Source: Coleophoma eucalyptorum
Lineage: Eukaryota; Ascomycota; Leotiomycetes; Helotiales; Dermateaceae
Direction: 5' to 3'
Length of the DNA: 64,000 nucleotides
Assembly: GCA_026120035.1 (NCBI GenBank)
Contig: JALRME010000068.1
Span: forward strand, 27,576 to 91,575
Shown piece after piece: positions 1 through 11,934 of this stretch; position 1 is the first letter of the stretch; the number at the start of each line of letters is the position of its first letter. Under the pieces are notes generated by a model. That model was not told where the DNA came from. It made no database searches and saw nothing but the letters and a program-made list of their open reading frames with translations. A program made the position numbers and the translations under genes.

Positions 1-691
1 TAACACAAAACTGATGATGGCGTAGGAAAGGATGAAGACGAGCGGTTTGTTGTGAGGCTGGAAGAGAAGGAGAAAAGGAGATGGGATGGGAAAAGGAACG
101 ATGAGCAGGCAAGCAAGCAGGCAAGCTGGCAAGCTGAGGGGGGCATAAGCCATTGGCTGATTGGTGGGCGAATCTCACTCCAGTAACTCCACAGCGAAAG
201 CTGCAGCACGGACCATCCCAGGAGAGCGTCATCTCCAAGTCTAACCGAATAAGCGCAAGGGTCATGCCAGGGGGGAAACAGGGGAAGTAACCGAGCTTCG
301 TTTCCCATCCGGGTTGGGCCTAGTTTTTCGGAGGGCGTGGTGGGGAAGTGATTGGCTGGCTGATCCCGCTGCGTGCTGGTGAAGCGAGGAAAGATCAGGT
401 GACGTGCCCTGAGAAAACCGTACTGGACCTTGCAGCCTCACCTCTAGGCCTTTCTATGCAGGGGATGATATCAGGATTATGGGCAGTCTTGGGTCTGGAT
501 GGAAAACGTGACTTTGTTCCGTAAGTCGTGTGCTTCCATCAGAAGCGTCGAATATGGTTGCTGCTTGCAATGTAGAATGAATGGTTGATAAAGGTCAACG
601 ACATAGTGGACGGCATGACAATGTTCATTCTATCCATTCTTTCTTGTCTGTTGAGTAGACACTTGTTCACCTCAGCCCTGCGCTCCCTATA
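1..691. other. left-edge intergenic region
   Basis: No convincing coding region. Around 107–140 there is a short cluster of GCAAGC/GCAGGC direct repeats. The stretch from about 600 to 691 is downstream of the GH31 stop codon on the minus strand and so probably holds its 3' UTR. A short plus-strand open frame at 585–773 starts with TTG and overlaps the GH31 end, so I treat it as chance. Confidence 0.5.
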
Positions 692-3600
692 CTACTCCCA
701 CTTCATCACCCAGTCACTACTCCAAGCCCCGGCGGCAGTCGAGTTCATCAATGCCTTGATCTCCAACACCTGACTTGTCCCGTTCCACGTCCATCCACTG
801 GTGAGTTGATTCCCATTTAAGGTCACGCTACTGATGTTCTTACCAACGCCCAGAATTGTCACATTCGCCAGTGGGTTGCTGTCCTGAAATGTGCCTCTAC
901 CCGTAGCATAGAGTGCTTGGTTTGCAAGCGAGAACTGCAAATAGTTAGCAGTTCGTCCAACTAGAGATTCTCAAAGGATGGCATACCTCAACAATTAGAG
1001 TAGCATTGGGGACCAAACTCTCGCCGTCATCAACGTACAGGGTACCGCTTGCACTTCCCGTGCTACTGAGCGCAGCAATGAGTCCCCAAGGATTCTTTCT
1101 AGAGGCTGCAGTCGTCATGCCTGGCTCTTGTGTTGGAAGAATACTCCCACCACGAACATAAACAGGGATATGGCCAAGGGGTGCATCAATAGTAATGTTC
1201 TCACCAGGCCTGGCCGCAACGCTCGACTGATTGTACCAGTCATACCAGACCTCTCCTGCACCTACACCCGGGAATACTCCATCAACGGAAGTAGCACCTT
1301 GGGCTAGAACTGGAGTGATCATGAGAGATCCACCCAAAAGGAATTGACGGTCAGCCGAAGCGAGTATTGGCTCATTAGGGAATTCCCAGGCAAGAGCTCG
1401 CATAACCGTACTGCCTGTCTCGTGGGCATGGTAGAACAGCGTGTACATATATGGTAGCAGGAGATATCGGATTTTCATGGCAGCTTTAGATGCATCAATG
1501 ACGGATTCCCAACGGTATGGTTCCTGTGATAATGCCGTGAGAGTATTGTGGTTTCTATAGAACGGGAAAAATGCAGAAAGTTGCATCCAGCGATTGCAGA
1601 GTTCTTCGTCAGTGTTCCCATTAAAACCACAGGTGTCAACTCCGAACATTGGAATTCCAAAGAGCGAGAATGAAAGCGCTTGAGGAATCGAGAAGAACAT
1701 GAACGCCCAGAGACTCTGCTTTGGTATTAGAAATTTACACCAAGAATCGAAATATTGCACTTACAGTATTATCACCACCCCAATGTCCAGCCCATTTGCC
1801 AGATCCAACAAAAGTAGAACGTCCAATAATGAAAGGTCTCTTTCCAGGGAAAATGTTTAGAAGACCATGGTAAGTGGCGTTTAAGATCTGAGTGCCAAAG
1901 AGATTGTGAAAATCATACTCGACAGTACCGCCGTGGTGTGTAGCATTAGGGCTGACAGCATGAACATCCAAGGCGCCTTGGATATTGTCAATAACATATG
2001 GTGGGTAGATCAGATCTCTAACTCCAGCAGTAGGCGTAGTTCGCAAATACGGCTGAGTTGTTGTCGTAGTCGGAGCAGGACCAGCAGATGATGACGCTGC
2101 TGCTGCTTGAGAGCTTGCTCCAGCCGATGCGGATGCTGCCTCGGTTGCATTGGTAAGATTGAAGCCTTCTGGGTAGCCATACACAATATTGCCTGGCTCT
2201 CCTGGAAGCGAAAATGGAGGATGTACTGGGTTAAGGGTAACGTTGTTACTTCCACATGAACCGACACAGAATGAAGAAACTTCACTCATATCAATCCAAA
2301 TACCATCAAATGGAATGTTCCCGTGCCAAGTAGTTAATTCGTTCTTCCACCATTCGAAAGCACCCCCGCCTGCTAAAGATGCTCCGATCCAGTCAGGAAA
2401 CACGGTATAACCTGGCCAGACTGCACCAATATATAAGCTGCCATCTGGATTAAGCATAAAACTATCTGTAGCATTGCCCCTATCGAAGATCGGGTACGCA
2501 TCGCTTTCATTCAATGGATTGGGAATATACACAGCCGAATCAACGATGGGTATATAGTGTTGGCCATTAGCATGTAGCTGAGCGAGGAACTTTTGGCCCT
2601 CAGGATAAGGAAAGGTATTCTGGTCATTTTCAAAGTCTCTATACTGGTTCATGTAATCAATATCGGTCCAGATATTCTCCAGGGGAATGCCGAACCTGGC
2701 AAAGTTATCGACAACGTCTTGTACTTCCGACCAGTTGGCATAGCCCCATCGACACTGATGGTAACCAAACGTGAAATATTGCTGCATTGCAGGCAGGCCA
2801 GCAGCACTCATCTGATATGACTTGGTGATTTTCTGTTGGGTTGGTCCGGCATAGAAGTATAGATCTATATTACCACCCAGTGTTCTCCACGTGATGTTCT
2901 CGGGTTTCATAACTACTTCTTGACCATGAGAATTTCGAAGGTAGACTCCGTGAGAGTACGAAATGTACTGCGCCGAGGCGTTGGTAGCGTTTGCCGCATA
3001 TTCATAATCGCCAGTGCTTTCGTTGAACTCATAGTAACGAGTGTCCATATAGAAAGGATGGTCACCATAGATGTTACCATCAATCGGGTCTCCAACGTCA
3101 GCTGCCCAAAATGTCCGGGTAAAATTGTTGCCCATTCTGAGACCATGGATGACCTCGCCCAAGCCATAGAGGTTGTAGTTCTCTGGCAATGAACTAGCAA
3201 ACTCAACGAATTGGTTTTCGAAAACCAACTGAGACCCTGCGGTGGAAAATATGACGTCTCCTGTAGACTGTCGAATGATACTGAAAGAGAAAGTTGGATT
3301 ATTACTCCAGACAAAGTTCAGATCATTTTCTAGTGCTGTAGAGTTGGCATCTACGTCAATGGTAGGTTTCGTGACTAAAACTTCAGGAAGCTCAAACCAG
3401 GTGCTGTTATCAGAGCCAACATATGTGGGTGTAATTTCAACATGAAGTCGATCAGACGATTGGTATTCGACAGTTAGATTTAAAGCTTCAACATCGGTGC
3501 CATAGACGTTACAAGCTGTTCCAGCCAGGCTAAGCGACGCTGTCAAGCCGTATGGAGTCCGCAAAACATTTGAGGCAGTGTATCCGGGACACACCGTCTG

Positions 3601-3783
3601 AGCATCGACTGCTTCCGGATCATTGATGTTTGGAATTAAGTTGACGCTGTTATCAGCATCTGATGGAACTGTAAATTTTGGAAGAGCGCTGGTTGTCGAA
3701 GTAGCACTCTGTGCTTGTGCAATATTGTATAGGCAGATGACTTGGACAATAAGCCATAAGCCAAGATTGACCCCCCAAAACAT
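692..3783 (-). CDS. secreted GH31 alpha-glucosidase
   Basis: Glycoside hydrolase family 31 enzyme, expected to release glucose from the non-reducing ends of maltose, starch or related alpha-glucans outside the cell. Exons run 3783–1765, 1715–987 and 934–692, with 49 and 52 bp introns, giving 996 aa. The ATG at 3783 was chosen because it opens directly on a hydrophobic signal peptide (MFWGVNLGLWLIVQVICL); the frame stays open upstream to 3996 but that extension has no family counterpart. The catalytic signature WIDMSE places the nucleophile at Asp498, and GHWGGDN places the acid/base at Asp671, just before intron 1. The FSLFGIPMFGVDTCGF block in exon 2 is characteristic of GH31. A low-complexity Ala/Ser/Thr stretch (about residues 546–576) sits between the two catalytic residues. 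Many N-glycosylation sequons fit a secreted protein. The family is secure; substrate preference is not readable. Confidence 0.95.
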
Positions 3784-4862
3784 GTTTTGTTGAACCCCGA
3801 ACTGATTTCTCAGGCGTTTGTAGGAATATATTGTAAGGTATAGGATTAAAAGCCAAATACTGAAGGCCACTAATACCGAACGATTACGAAGATTCTCAGC
3901 AAACAATTGTAGTGCTAGTGAGCCTTCAATTAATCGAAAAGACTTGACATGACAAAACAATGACCAAGGTAAGAGGAAGTTCCAAAGAGCAGCCATCTTA
4001 TACTTTGTATTTGGTGTGCAGTCCGTCCTTCCAAGAATCGTACTCCGCGATCACCCCGCCACAAAAACCCCGCAGTACAGTTGCGTTCGACTGGGGATAC
4101 AACAGCATTAGCTCTATGGGGGCATGGAGTAAGCTGTCGCTACGGCAAAGCTGCAGCTCTTTCCGTCTGAATGCTATAGATGGGCCGAAAGAACCTTGAA
4201 AAGATAGGATGTGCAGGCGGCGCTCAGAATAGGGCCGAAATACAGTGCAGCTTTAACCGCTCATGGCATAAAAGCCGATGGAAAAGAGGTAGAAGGTTGT
4301 TTTAATTCAGACTGAAGCTCTCTAGAGCTCTTCAGAGCTCGCCAGTTGTCATCATTGCGGATATTTGCAAAAGTTTGATGTCGTTAGTTGGACGTGGCTT
4401 TTGCGACTATCATATAGTCTGCATTCTACCCCGCGTATATCGACAAAATTCAATGTAAGGTCGGAGGTAGAGCTCGTCTCGCATGACCATTACTAAGTGA
4501 TGTCATGATTATCAGACAGAAAAGTTCAACAGGGCCTATCATAAAAGCGCCGAGGATACGCGCGATATATGCCGCAATAATACAGCGAGAATTTGTGCGG
4601 AAGGTGAGCTGATCTTTTAGCACAAATAGAAGGGAAAGAGACAAGAACAAAAGTTGGCGGAGATTCCAATCACGTGTTGTTATTTTCCAAAGAGGTAAAC
4701 CGGACAAGTCACTTTTCCAAATCTTATTGGTCACTTTCTTGTTTCCTCTTCCTTTCCTTCTCTCAATGGAAGGTCACTTCCCGGTGTCAACTTATTCTTT
4801 CCTTCTCTCCTTCTCTTACTCTCGCGCTCTCGCTCTTTACATCAAATACCGCCGGCAACTTG
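3784..4862. other. intergenic: promoter of the GH31 gene and 3' side of the MFS gene
   Basis: About 1.1 kb between the GH31 start and the stop of the transporter gene, both on the minus strand. It should carry the GH31 promoter. It is pyrimidine-rich near 4735–4840. I see no conserved coding sequence; the short open frames here resemble nothing known to me. Confidence 0.5.
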
Positions 4863-6572
4863 TTATAGCACGAACTTAAATCCGGGAGGACACTCACGAC
4901 CCTCAACAAAAACAATCTTTCCGCTGTTCAGCTTACGGTTTATGTTCCGGTAGTACAAGAATGCTGCCGCTGCTGCAATAATCATGAAGGCCTGAAAGCA
5001 TGCCGAAACAATCAACGCTGGTGCATAAATTGGTGCATCTTGAGTACGGAAAGCCTCTGATGAGATGATTCCAGCAATGTTCTGCATGCCAGCTACCAAG
5101 CCAAGCTGTGTTGCTCGACCCGAAATCGAGACTTGGTTGCTTGATAGCCAGGCTGGAACGATGACAGCCGGAGTGAATGTGCCGAATGTTAGTAGAAATG
5201 TGCTGTCAATCATGTTAGCAATCGCCCACCAAGAGATGATTCTGTCACATACCAGAAGTATCCAGCTCCAGTGTGGTGAACTAGATCAGCTGTACCAAGC
5301 ACTATAAATCCAATCATGGAGACAATGGTAGCACCGATTGCACAGAGAGCCCTCTGTTGATATCTATCCGAAATCCAACAAACAAGCACAATGCACAAGC
5401 CACCACTCAGATTTGGACCGATGGTGAACAAATTTGCTCGGATCGAGTTTTTAGTGAGTCTCTTGATGATGGTCTATAATATATTAGATATTTGTGTCCT
5501 GCAATCAAAATACCACATACCGGAAGGAAGTTGGAAATACTGGCACAAGCAACACCATATCCAAGCGCCATGGAAGCGTACAGCCACGTCTGCCACTGAA
5601 GCAGCGGCTTTAGTGTAGCTGACCAGGAAAACGTTCCTACCTCTTCCTCTGATGTAGCCGCAAGGCGAATTTTGGAGCATTCCTTTTCGTCCTTGCTAAA
5701 GTATCGCGAGTGCTGTACATCTCTTGGCAGAAGGAAAAAAGCCAGGATAGCAAGGAAAATTGTGAGTGAACCTTCAATGAGGAATAAATACTGCCAGCCT
5801 TTTGAATCGTCAGATCTGAACTTCGAAGAATTCATCCATCTTGATGGAAGTATTTACCATAAAGTGCTTTATTCTCCCACTGGAAAACACTGTACGCGAT
5901 CAACCCGCTCACAGCGTTGGCCACAAACCCCATCATATAGAATAGACTGATTCTCTTCGCAATCTCTTGCCTGGTATAGAACAAGGTCAAATAAAAGATC
6001 GCCGAAGGGAAGAAACCGGCCTCAACGCAGCCAAGAAGTATTCTAGCAGCTGCTTGCGCATTAGTCTTTTACAACCATTCTCATCATGTTCGGAACAATA
6101 CCTAGAATTCCACCAAAGTTGTGTACAGCCGTACTGCCGAGGGAGATTGCTCCCCAACATGACATCAGGATCGGAATCACAACGGCCGGGTTGAATCTCC
6201 TGGCTAAAATGGTCGCTGGGATGTTGAAGGTTCCATACGGAATGTAAAAGAGGACGAGAATCAGAGAATATTGATTTGCTTTCAATCCAATATTTGCCTC
6301 GAAGCCATCCGTTTTAGCATTTCCGAGATTAGCTCGATCGAGTGAGTGGGTGAAGTAAATGATTGCTGTCCGGATTAAAATTATGCGCATTGTCATGTGT
6401 AGAGAAACGCACCAAGAATTGGGAGGATGATGAAGTCGAGTTTTCGCACAAGGTGCTTCTGGACTATTTGATTGAGATTGTCGTGATGTGAATCTACATC
6501 TCTCGGTATAGAAGCCTCGTCGTCGGGCTTATCCAGAGATGGCTTTGACATTACTACCGTGCTCTTAGCCAT
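4863..6572 (-). CDS. MFS transporter, Dal5/anion:cation symporter family
   Basis: Membrane transporter of the major facilitator superfamily, allantoate permease (Dal5/Tna1-like) group, whose members import small organic anions or vitamins such as allantoate, nicotinate, pantothenate or biotin. Six exons: 6572–6413, 6365–6102, 6049–5858, 5798–5521, 5473–5253 and 5202–4863, with introns of 47–59 bp, total 484 aa. The first helix ends in LDRANLGNAK (residues 62–71), a hallmark of this group. Also visible are LLGCVEAGFFPSAIFYL, GWQYLFLIEGSLT and GTFTPAVIVPAWLSSN, all in the expected order. The 5798 acceptor (after AAAAG) was preferred over two nearer AGs because it alone keeps frame and restores the conserved Gly-Trp-Gln-Tyr-Leu-Phe block, with a CTGAC branch point upstream. 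About 12 membrane segments are expected. The substrate cannot be told from sequence. Confidence 0.9.
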
Positions 6573-7677
6573 TCTTCACGCAGTATCTCGATGGCTCACT
6601 TCCGTCGGAAAATGGAGAATAAATCCTGTACGAAGAGAATCGATATTGCTGAATTCATTCCAAGAATGATATGGCGAACATTAAAATACTGTCTTCTTAT
6701 CAGATAGCAGTCACACTTGCATGCAGCTATTCAGTTCCTCAACTCCGATAGGTTAGAATGGTTTTGCAAATCCAAAAGCCCCCTTCAAGCCCACTCTTGG
6801 TAGTTGTCTCTTAATTCATAATCAGTCAGCACCACCTATGTGCAGTTTGAGATATCGAATACTTAAGCTATATTTTTCTGGAAATTCTGTGCGAGGTTCA
6901 ATAAATTTTCGCATAGCCGTAAGTATGAGCCACACAGAAAAAAAATGGCGTGTTATACCACACTTAGCGTTCTAAGCAGAACCAAGAGCCCGGATCCGAG
7001 TCTTGGGACACGTGACCGATAAGATCTAGAGAAATGGGGTATTTCGTAGCTGTCTACGGAGTATTCATTCGCCATATGAGTAACAGCTTCTGTGGTGACC
7101 AACAGCTTGGATTAAGATCTCTCGTATTCTTGATTCAAATGCGACCATTTGGCTACTCCTCCCGTTTTGCGAGCCGAGCTCACAAGGCAAGTCATGTGCT
7201 TGGCCATCGCTAAGCATCAACACGAAGAAGCGAGAGTACTGTCACTACGGAAGGGTGTTATCTGGGTTTTTATACTCAATACTAAAGGCCTTAACTTATT
7301 CAATTTGGACTCTAGCTATGCGCAAATCTGAAGCAGTATCCACCAGTCATGATGAACTCGTTCGGACTAAAGCCAAAGCCAGTGCAAAGGAGACTCTAAA
7401 AAGTGGGTTGGAGCTGATAAGGTCAAATCATCAAAGCGCCAGGAAGAAGCGAGATGTATCAGACAAGGCTGGAACAACCGTGTTTAAGTTTGCTGCAAGA
7501 AAGCTTCTGTTCAGACGTTATTTCGTCTCACTAATATCGAGATCGCCGCTATTTTGATCAGCCAGAAACACACCCGCCCTCCCCCGCCTATTAGTTGTCA
7601 TCATAGGATGGGGCCGTGCTTTGCCACATATAATTCGAGCGTGCTCCAAGTTTCCATTCACATTCCACATCTTCAAT
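6573..7677. other. divergent intergenic region between transporter and SET-domain gene
   Basis: This 1.1 kb separates two divergently transcribed genes and probably contains both promoters. A TATAAT-like motif (about 7628–7633) lies roughly 45 bp before the SET-domain ATG. The open frames at 7149–7331 and 7255–7557 have no recognisable content. Confidence 0.45.
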
Positions 7678-9016
7678 ATGCGATACCCAATATTACTTTC
7701 GTCACTAGCTTTGATCAGCTACTCTCGAGCAAGTCAGCCCCATCAAATCCACAGTCGACTGGCAGGAACTTGCAATATTGCCGATAACAACAATTTATTA
7801 ACATTTGGCCAAAAAACACTTGGGTTCGATCATGAGTCTTGCACACACAACCAGATAGAGAGTCTGGAAACACTTGAATATCATCCCTGGACTCACGAAC
7901 CAAGATGCATGCCTAAAAGTAGACTCAATGAGACCTATTGCGTTTACACCAACAGAAACTTTGCCCGCGGGCGTGGGATATCCTTCCTGACAAGTCCAGC
8001 CGCTGAGAAAGAGATAATCAACTTGCCCGCATTCACAAATACTGAACTGCCTGACAATGTAAACACGTTCACGAACCCGCCTTGGGAAGTAAGGAATATT
8101 CCAGGTCGTGGTAATGGGCTATTCGCCACTCGGACGCTGTACCGCGGAGAAGAAATTCTTGCTGCAACACCGGTGGGGATATATATGAGTGGTGCATTTG
8201 AAGTCGACTATGGCTTTGGGTATCAGTATTTGAATACCGCATATGAGCAACTACCCACAGCTACGCGAGAAAAGGTTATGATGATGGCTGCTCATAATCC
8301 AGGAGATCCGATTATGGAGCGGGTAAACACAAATTCATTTTCAGGAGAGTTTGGGGGACAGGAGCATTTTATAATATATCCTGAGACAGCTGTACGATAT
8401 CTCCCGCTGTTTATATTTCTGGGGGGCAGAGAAACTAACTAGCTCTTTTTAGAGAATGAATCATGATTGTAGGCCGAACGCCATGTACTATTATGATCCA
8501 GCAACAATGATTCATTCAACACACGCCTCGCGCACCATTTTACCTGGAGAAGAAATAACAATAACCTATATCAATGTCCTCCAACCTCGGAAGGATCGAC
8601 AAGAAGTTCTTGAAATGATCTGGCATTTCCGATGTACGTGTCCACTCTGCACTTCAAGCGACGAGGAAGTCGGCATCTCAGATGCTCGCATGGAACGCAT
8701 TCATGCTATCCACGCCGCGCTGGCGGATTGGAGTCCCGAGACAACGGCAACCCCCGAGCTTGCTGAGGAATTAATTACATTGTATGAGCAGGAGAAACTG
8801 CATGCCGCGGTGGCGACAGGTCACATGTTTGCTGCCATGGCTTACAATGCTATTGGGGATACTGTTAGAGCGAAGAAGTTGGCGAATCGAGCGCTGAAAG
8901 CTGGGATTGTGAACAGTGGTGTTAGCGGTGGAAATTCTGACGTCGAGGATATGAGGGCGATCTTGAATGATGCGGAAAGCCATTGGTCACACATGGCAAG
9001 ACCGAGAAAAACCTGA
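7678..9016 (+). CDS. SET-domain protein with N-terminal signal peptide
   Basis: Protein of the SET (lysine methyltransferase fold) superfamily, 425 aa, exons 7678–8391 and 8453–9016 with a 61 bp intron. The ATG at 7678 begins a good signal peptide (MRYPILLSSLALISYSRAS); a TTG-initiated extension upstream was rejected. The SET domain starts near residue 138 with GRGNGLFATRTLYRGEEIL. Splicing creates the AdoMet-binding core motif ARMNHDCRPNA (about residues 238–248). GEEITITYIN follows, and a post-SET cysteine cluster FRCTCPLC lies near residue 300. The C-terminal part is helical and TPR-like. Nuclear SMYD/SET5-type relatives modify histones or other proteins. Here the leader argues for the secretory pathway, so the target is unknown. 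Methyltransferase activity is inferred, not shown. Confidence 0.88.
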
Positions 9017-9367
9017 ATTTAGTGTACTAGGCGTATTTTTTGTTGCAAAAGTAAATCAACTTACGGCTCAACAATTGCTCTCAAGGTAGATGGATTTGAA
9101 AATCAAACATGTCTAATCCAACTTTCCATAGAAGGATCCTGAGGATATTACTGGAGAGCAAAAACATTAAAATGTTGTCGAGGCCAGATATACCCTTAGC
9201 TCTACCAGAGGGGTTTATTGAAAAGCACAAAAAGAAGAGACGACACGGGTTATCGGATGAATAATCATTTCATTGCTCCGGCATGAAACGAAGCGGTATA
9301 TCCCTATCTCAACTACGAACAACAACCAAAACTCCAAACTGGCCCGAAAATTCCATAAACAATAAAT
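9017..9367. other. convergent intergenic region
   Basis: 351 bp between the stop codons of two convergent genes. It holds only presumed 3' UTRs and AT-rich sequence. Confidence 0.5.
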
Positions 9368-9892
9368 TTATTGAGGCGCAGGCACAAATCTGAAGACCCG
9401 GAACTCAATTCCACCTAATCCACCATTTCGCTCTAACAATCTGCCCTGCGCAACCATCGTAGCATAATTCATCCACCCGAACTGCTTGCTACCCGTGTTA
9501 CACGTGATGGTCTCCCTGATATCGTTTAATCCGAACTCAGTACTCTTTCCTTTGCCTTGAAGCAGTAGCGCCTCCGTCTCCTTGTCAAGAGTGATAAATC
9601 CAGTATTCTGGAAGCGGAAAACATCGTTGGTTTCTGTGTCTAATGCGATCATGTGGATATCGAGGCTCAGCATACCATCGGCGGCGTGCACAGTTGGATA
9701 ATCGCCTCCGCCTGGTAAAACCCGCAGACTGAGTGCCGGTGATGCTGACTCCGGTGATGTGATGGTACCTCCTGTGATTTCGATCCACATTGTTGTGCCT
9801 TTTGGCGTCTCACCACTAGGAATGGCATCTGCAAGTTCGAGGTGAATGTTGGCGATGTGCTCCAACGTTGGGAGAGGTGATGAGGAAGCCAT
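9368..9892 (-). CDS. DUF3237 (UPF0311) family protein
   Basis: Single-exon gene for a 174 aa protein of the DUF3237 family, small beta-barrel-like proteins of unknown function common in bacteria and fungi. It starts at ATG 9892. Family features visible are the central GGGDYPTVHAADGMLSLDIH segment, where a Gly-Gly-Asp run precedes the DG-x-LxLD strand, and a C-terminal Asn-Tyr-Ala-Thr-Met-Val-Ala-Gln-Gly-Arg segment (the typical N-x-x-x-x-V-x-x-G-x). Length is usual for the family. There is no signal peptide or membrane segment, so it is probably cytosolic. No catalytic residues are established for the family, and no function is proposed here. Confidence 0.8.
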   Translation of the reverse strand: MASSSPLPTLEHIANIHLELADAIPSGETPKGTTMWIEITGGTITSPESASPALSLRVLPGGGDYPTVHAADGMLSLDIHMIALDTETNDVFRFQNTGFITLDKETEALLLQGKGKSTEFGLNDIRETITCNTGSKQFGWMNYATMVAQGRLLERNGGLGGIEFRVFRFVPAPQ

Positions 9893-11934
9893 TATAATAT
9901 TTATTTATGATTATTTAAAGTGGATAATTGAATTGATATTCTTGCGAACTTCTTTATTGTAGCGTGATATAAAATGGAGGAGTATATGATGATGTTCTAC
10001 CGCTGTTACTCATTTAAAATACAATCAGGGCTATTATCTTTCTTATGTATCCCAAAAGTCCCGGTGTCACCACTCCTGACACATTCTGTCTTCCATATCA
10101 GCCTATTGCTGACGTCACCGAAGGATACGAAGTGTTGTTCTCACGATAGCCCCGAGAGCGTTCCATCCCAGCAGAAGGATTCTCCGAGCTGTCAAAAAAG
10201 TCAATTTTATGAAAGCCCGGCAAATAGCCTAGGCTGGAACACTGTAAACCACGTTGCACGGCCCATCACCCTTTTCAAGAAAATAAGCGAGCAAGATTAG
10301 GACAAGCCTCCTGCTGAAAGATCCCTGTTTTTGATTGCGAGTCATGTTCTTTTCGTTACAATTTGGATTGCTTACAAAACTTGGATGTTCAATACGGTTA
10401 ATGAAGATGATCTGATGTTCCCTTCTTCCGGAAGTCCCGAACCTGAGATCCCAATACATCTGGAAGATCATACATTTGCATGCTATGCTTACCTCACTGT
10501 GCAGTCAAATAGACGCTATCCACAGGAAGAAAACAGAATTTGAGTGTTCTCTGCTATCGACTTCGAGTCTTCTTGGTTTCAAATTTCCATTAAAGTGGCC
10601 GTTTCGATCTAAGATTTGAACCTGCTTTCTTAAAATCTACTTAAGAAAGTCAAATGGGGAGTAAGCCCAGAAATCCAAATGCGATAAAGATAAAAGTGAT
10701 AGCTATCCTGGTAGAAGTCAGGATCCATAAACCACTGGAAATATGTCCTAGAACAGTGACATTATGATCTATTAAGCGCTAATTACTCTATTGGCAAGTA
10801 TAGAGGGTCTAAGGTGTTTTTGGACGATCAAGGACTCTACTACCTAAAACTTTTAAACAAATGTAATAGCAAGGCTAATTTATCAAAACTTAGCAGTTAA
10901 TAAGTCATTACGATTTCAGGTTTACTTACCATGAATTTAGTATCTTTGTATTAGGTGTTGAGGGAAAGCCGTACTTAACAGTAGAAGTAAATATATAATA
11001 ATTAGGGAGAGGATCGCTACAACATAAAAACACACATGAAAAAGATACAATAGGGACAAATAACCTTATATCAATTGTTTTGCATTCTTTCACACTATAG
11101 GACACCGAGATAAGGCTAAAATATACCCACACGGAATTACTTAGCCTTAAGTTTTGTAGTTAATATTAAAAAGGTACTAAGCGCCTGCCCTCTTAAAGCC
11201 GAGGTATAGATGGACAAGATTCACCTGTGGCCTATCATATCTCTTCACTGTAACATGCAGTGTACAGCTGCAGCAGTTTCAAGCCTCAGATGGAGACGAA
11301 TAATAAATAGACCTGAAAGAGACACCCTAATAAAATTCCGAAAATGAGGTTGGTAGTAAGTTGCTTGCAGGGATTTTTCTTGTAAGCTGCAGTCAACAAA
11401 TGATGGATGCGGTATGCAAGAGTTACAAATACGTAAAGACTTTCTTACTAGGTCAGTCCAATGCAAACGTAGTTGTTGAGCGATATTTAAGAAATCAGCG
11501 AGTAGCAAATAGCAAAGGACTTTGATACAATGGAACCTTTACAGACAATTATTACACAGATGAGAGGTCCATAAAGAAAAGAAAATAATGGTTGAATAAA
11601 CCGGTCTCCTGAATCTGGTTTGCGTACTTGGAAGGCAAGGGAAAGGGGAAGCCTGGGGCTCTTCTAAACGGCGTAAAGCCTGCCAAGCCACTCGCTTCCA
11701 ACCATCTTTTCCTAATATGGTAATTTTCAGCGTATTCGCACTGCTCGCGTATGGAGATCTTGCTGAAGCTTTGAGTTGCAGTATGAAGGGACCACTTTAA
11801 GCCTTCTGCTCTCCCATTTAAATACAAAGTGAGATTCCTGTTATCAGTATGTTGTAAAGTTTTCTCAGATTGGGAGTTTGTCCACAATATGCTCACATAG
11901 AGAGCTACAAAATAGCCGTTTTGGAACTGCCGTC
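9893..11934. other. AT-rich gene-poor stretch
   Basis: Two kilobases without a supported gene. From about 10600 to 11900 the sequence is strongly AT-rich and stop-rich on both strands, suggesting an old degraded repeat. A perfect 9-bp inverted repeat (CTTTCTTAA, 7-nt loop) lies at 10625–10649. The open frame 9974–10300 (108 aa) has no recognisable domain. The last few hundred bases should contain the promoter of the RTA1-like gene. Confidence 0.45.

Noticed and set aside
3784..3996. 71-residue N-terminal extension of the GH31 protein
   Set aside because: It would bury the signal peptide; the ATG at 3783 gives the expected secreted form.
7621..7677. Upstream extension of the SET-domain protein
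   Set aside because: It would start at TTG, has no conserved content, and hides the signal peptide that begins at the ATG at 7678.
9974..10300. 108-codon plus-strand open frame
   Set aside because: No recognisable domain, AT-rich surroundings, and no splice signals or start context; likely chance.
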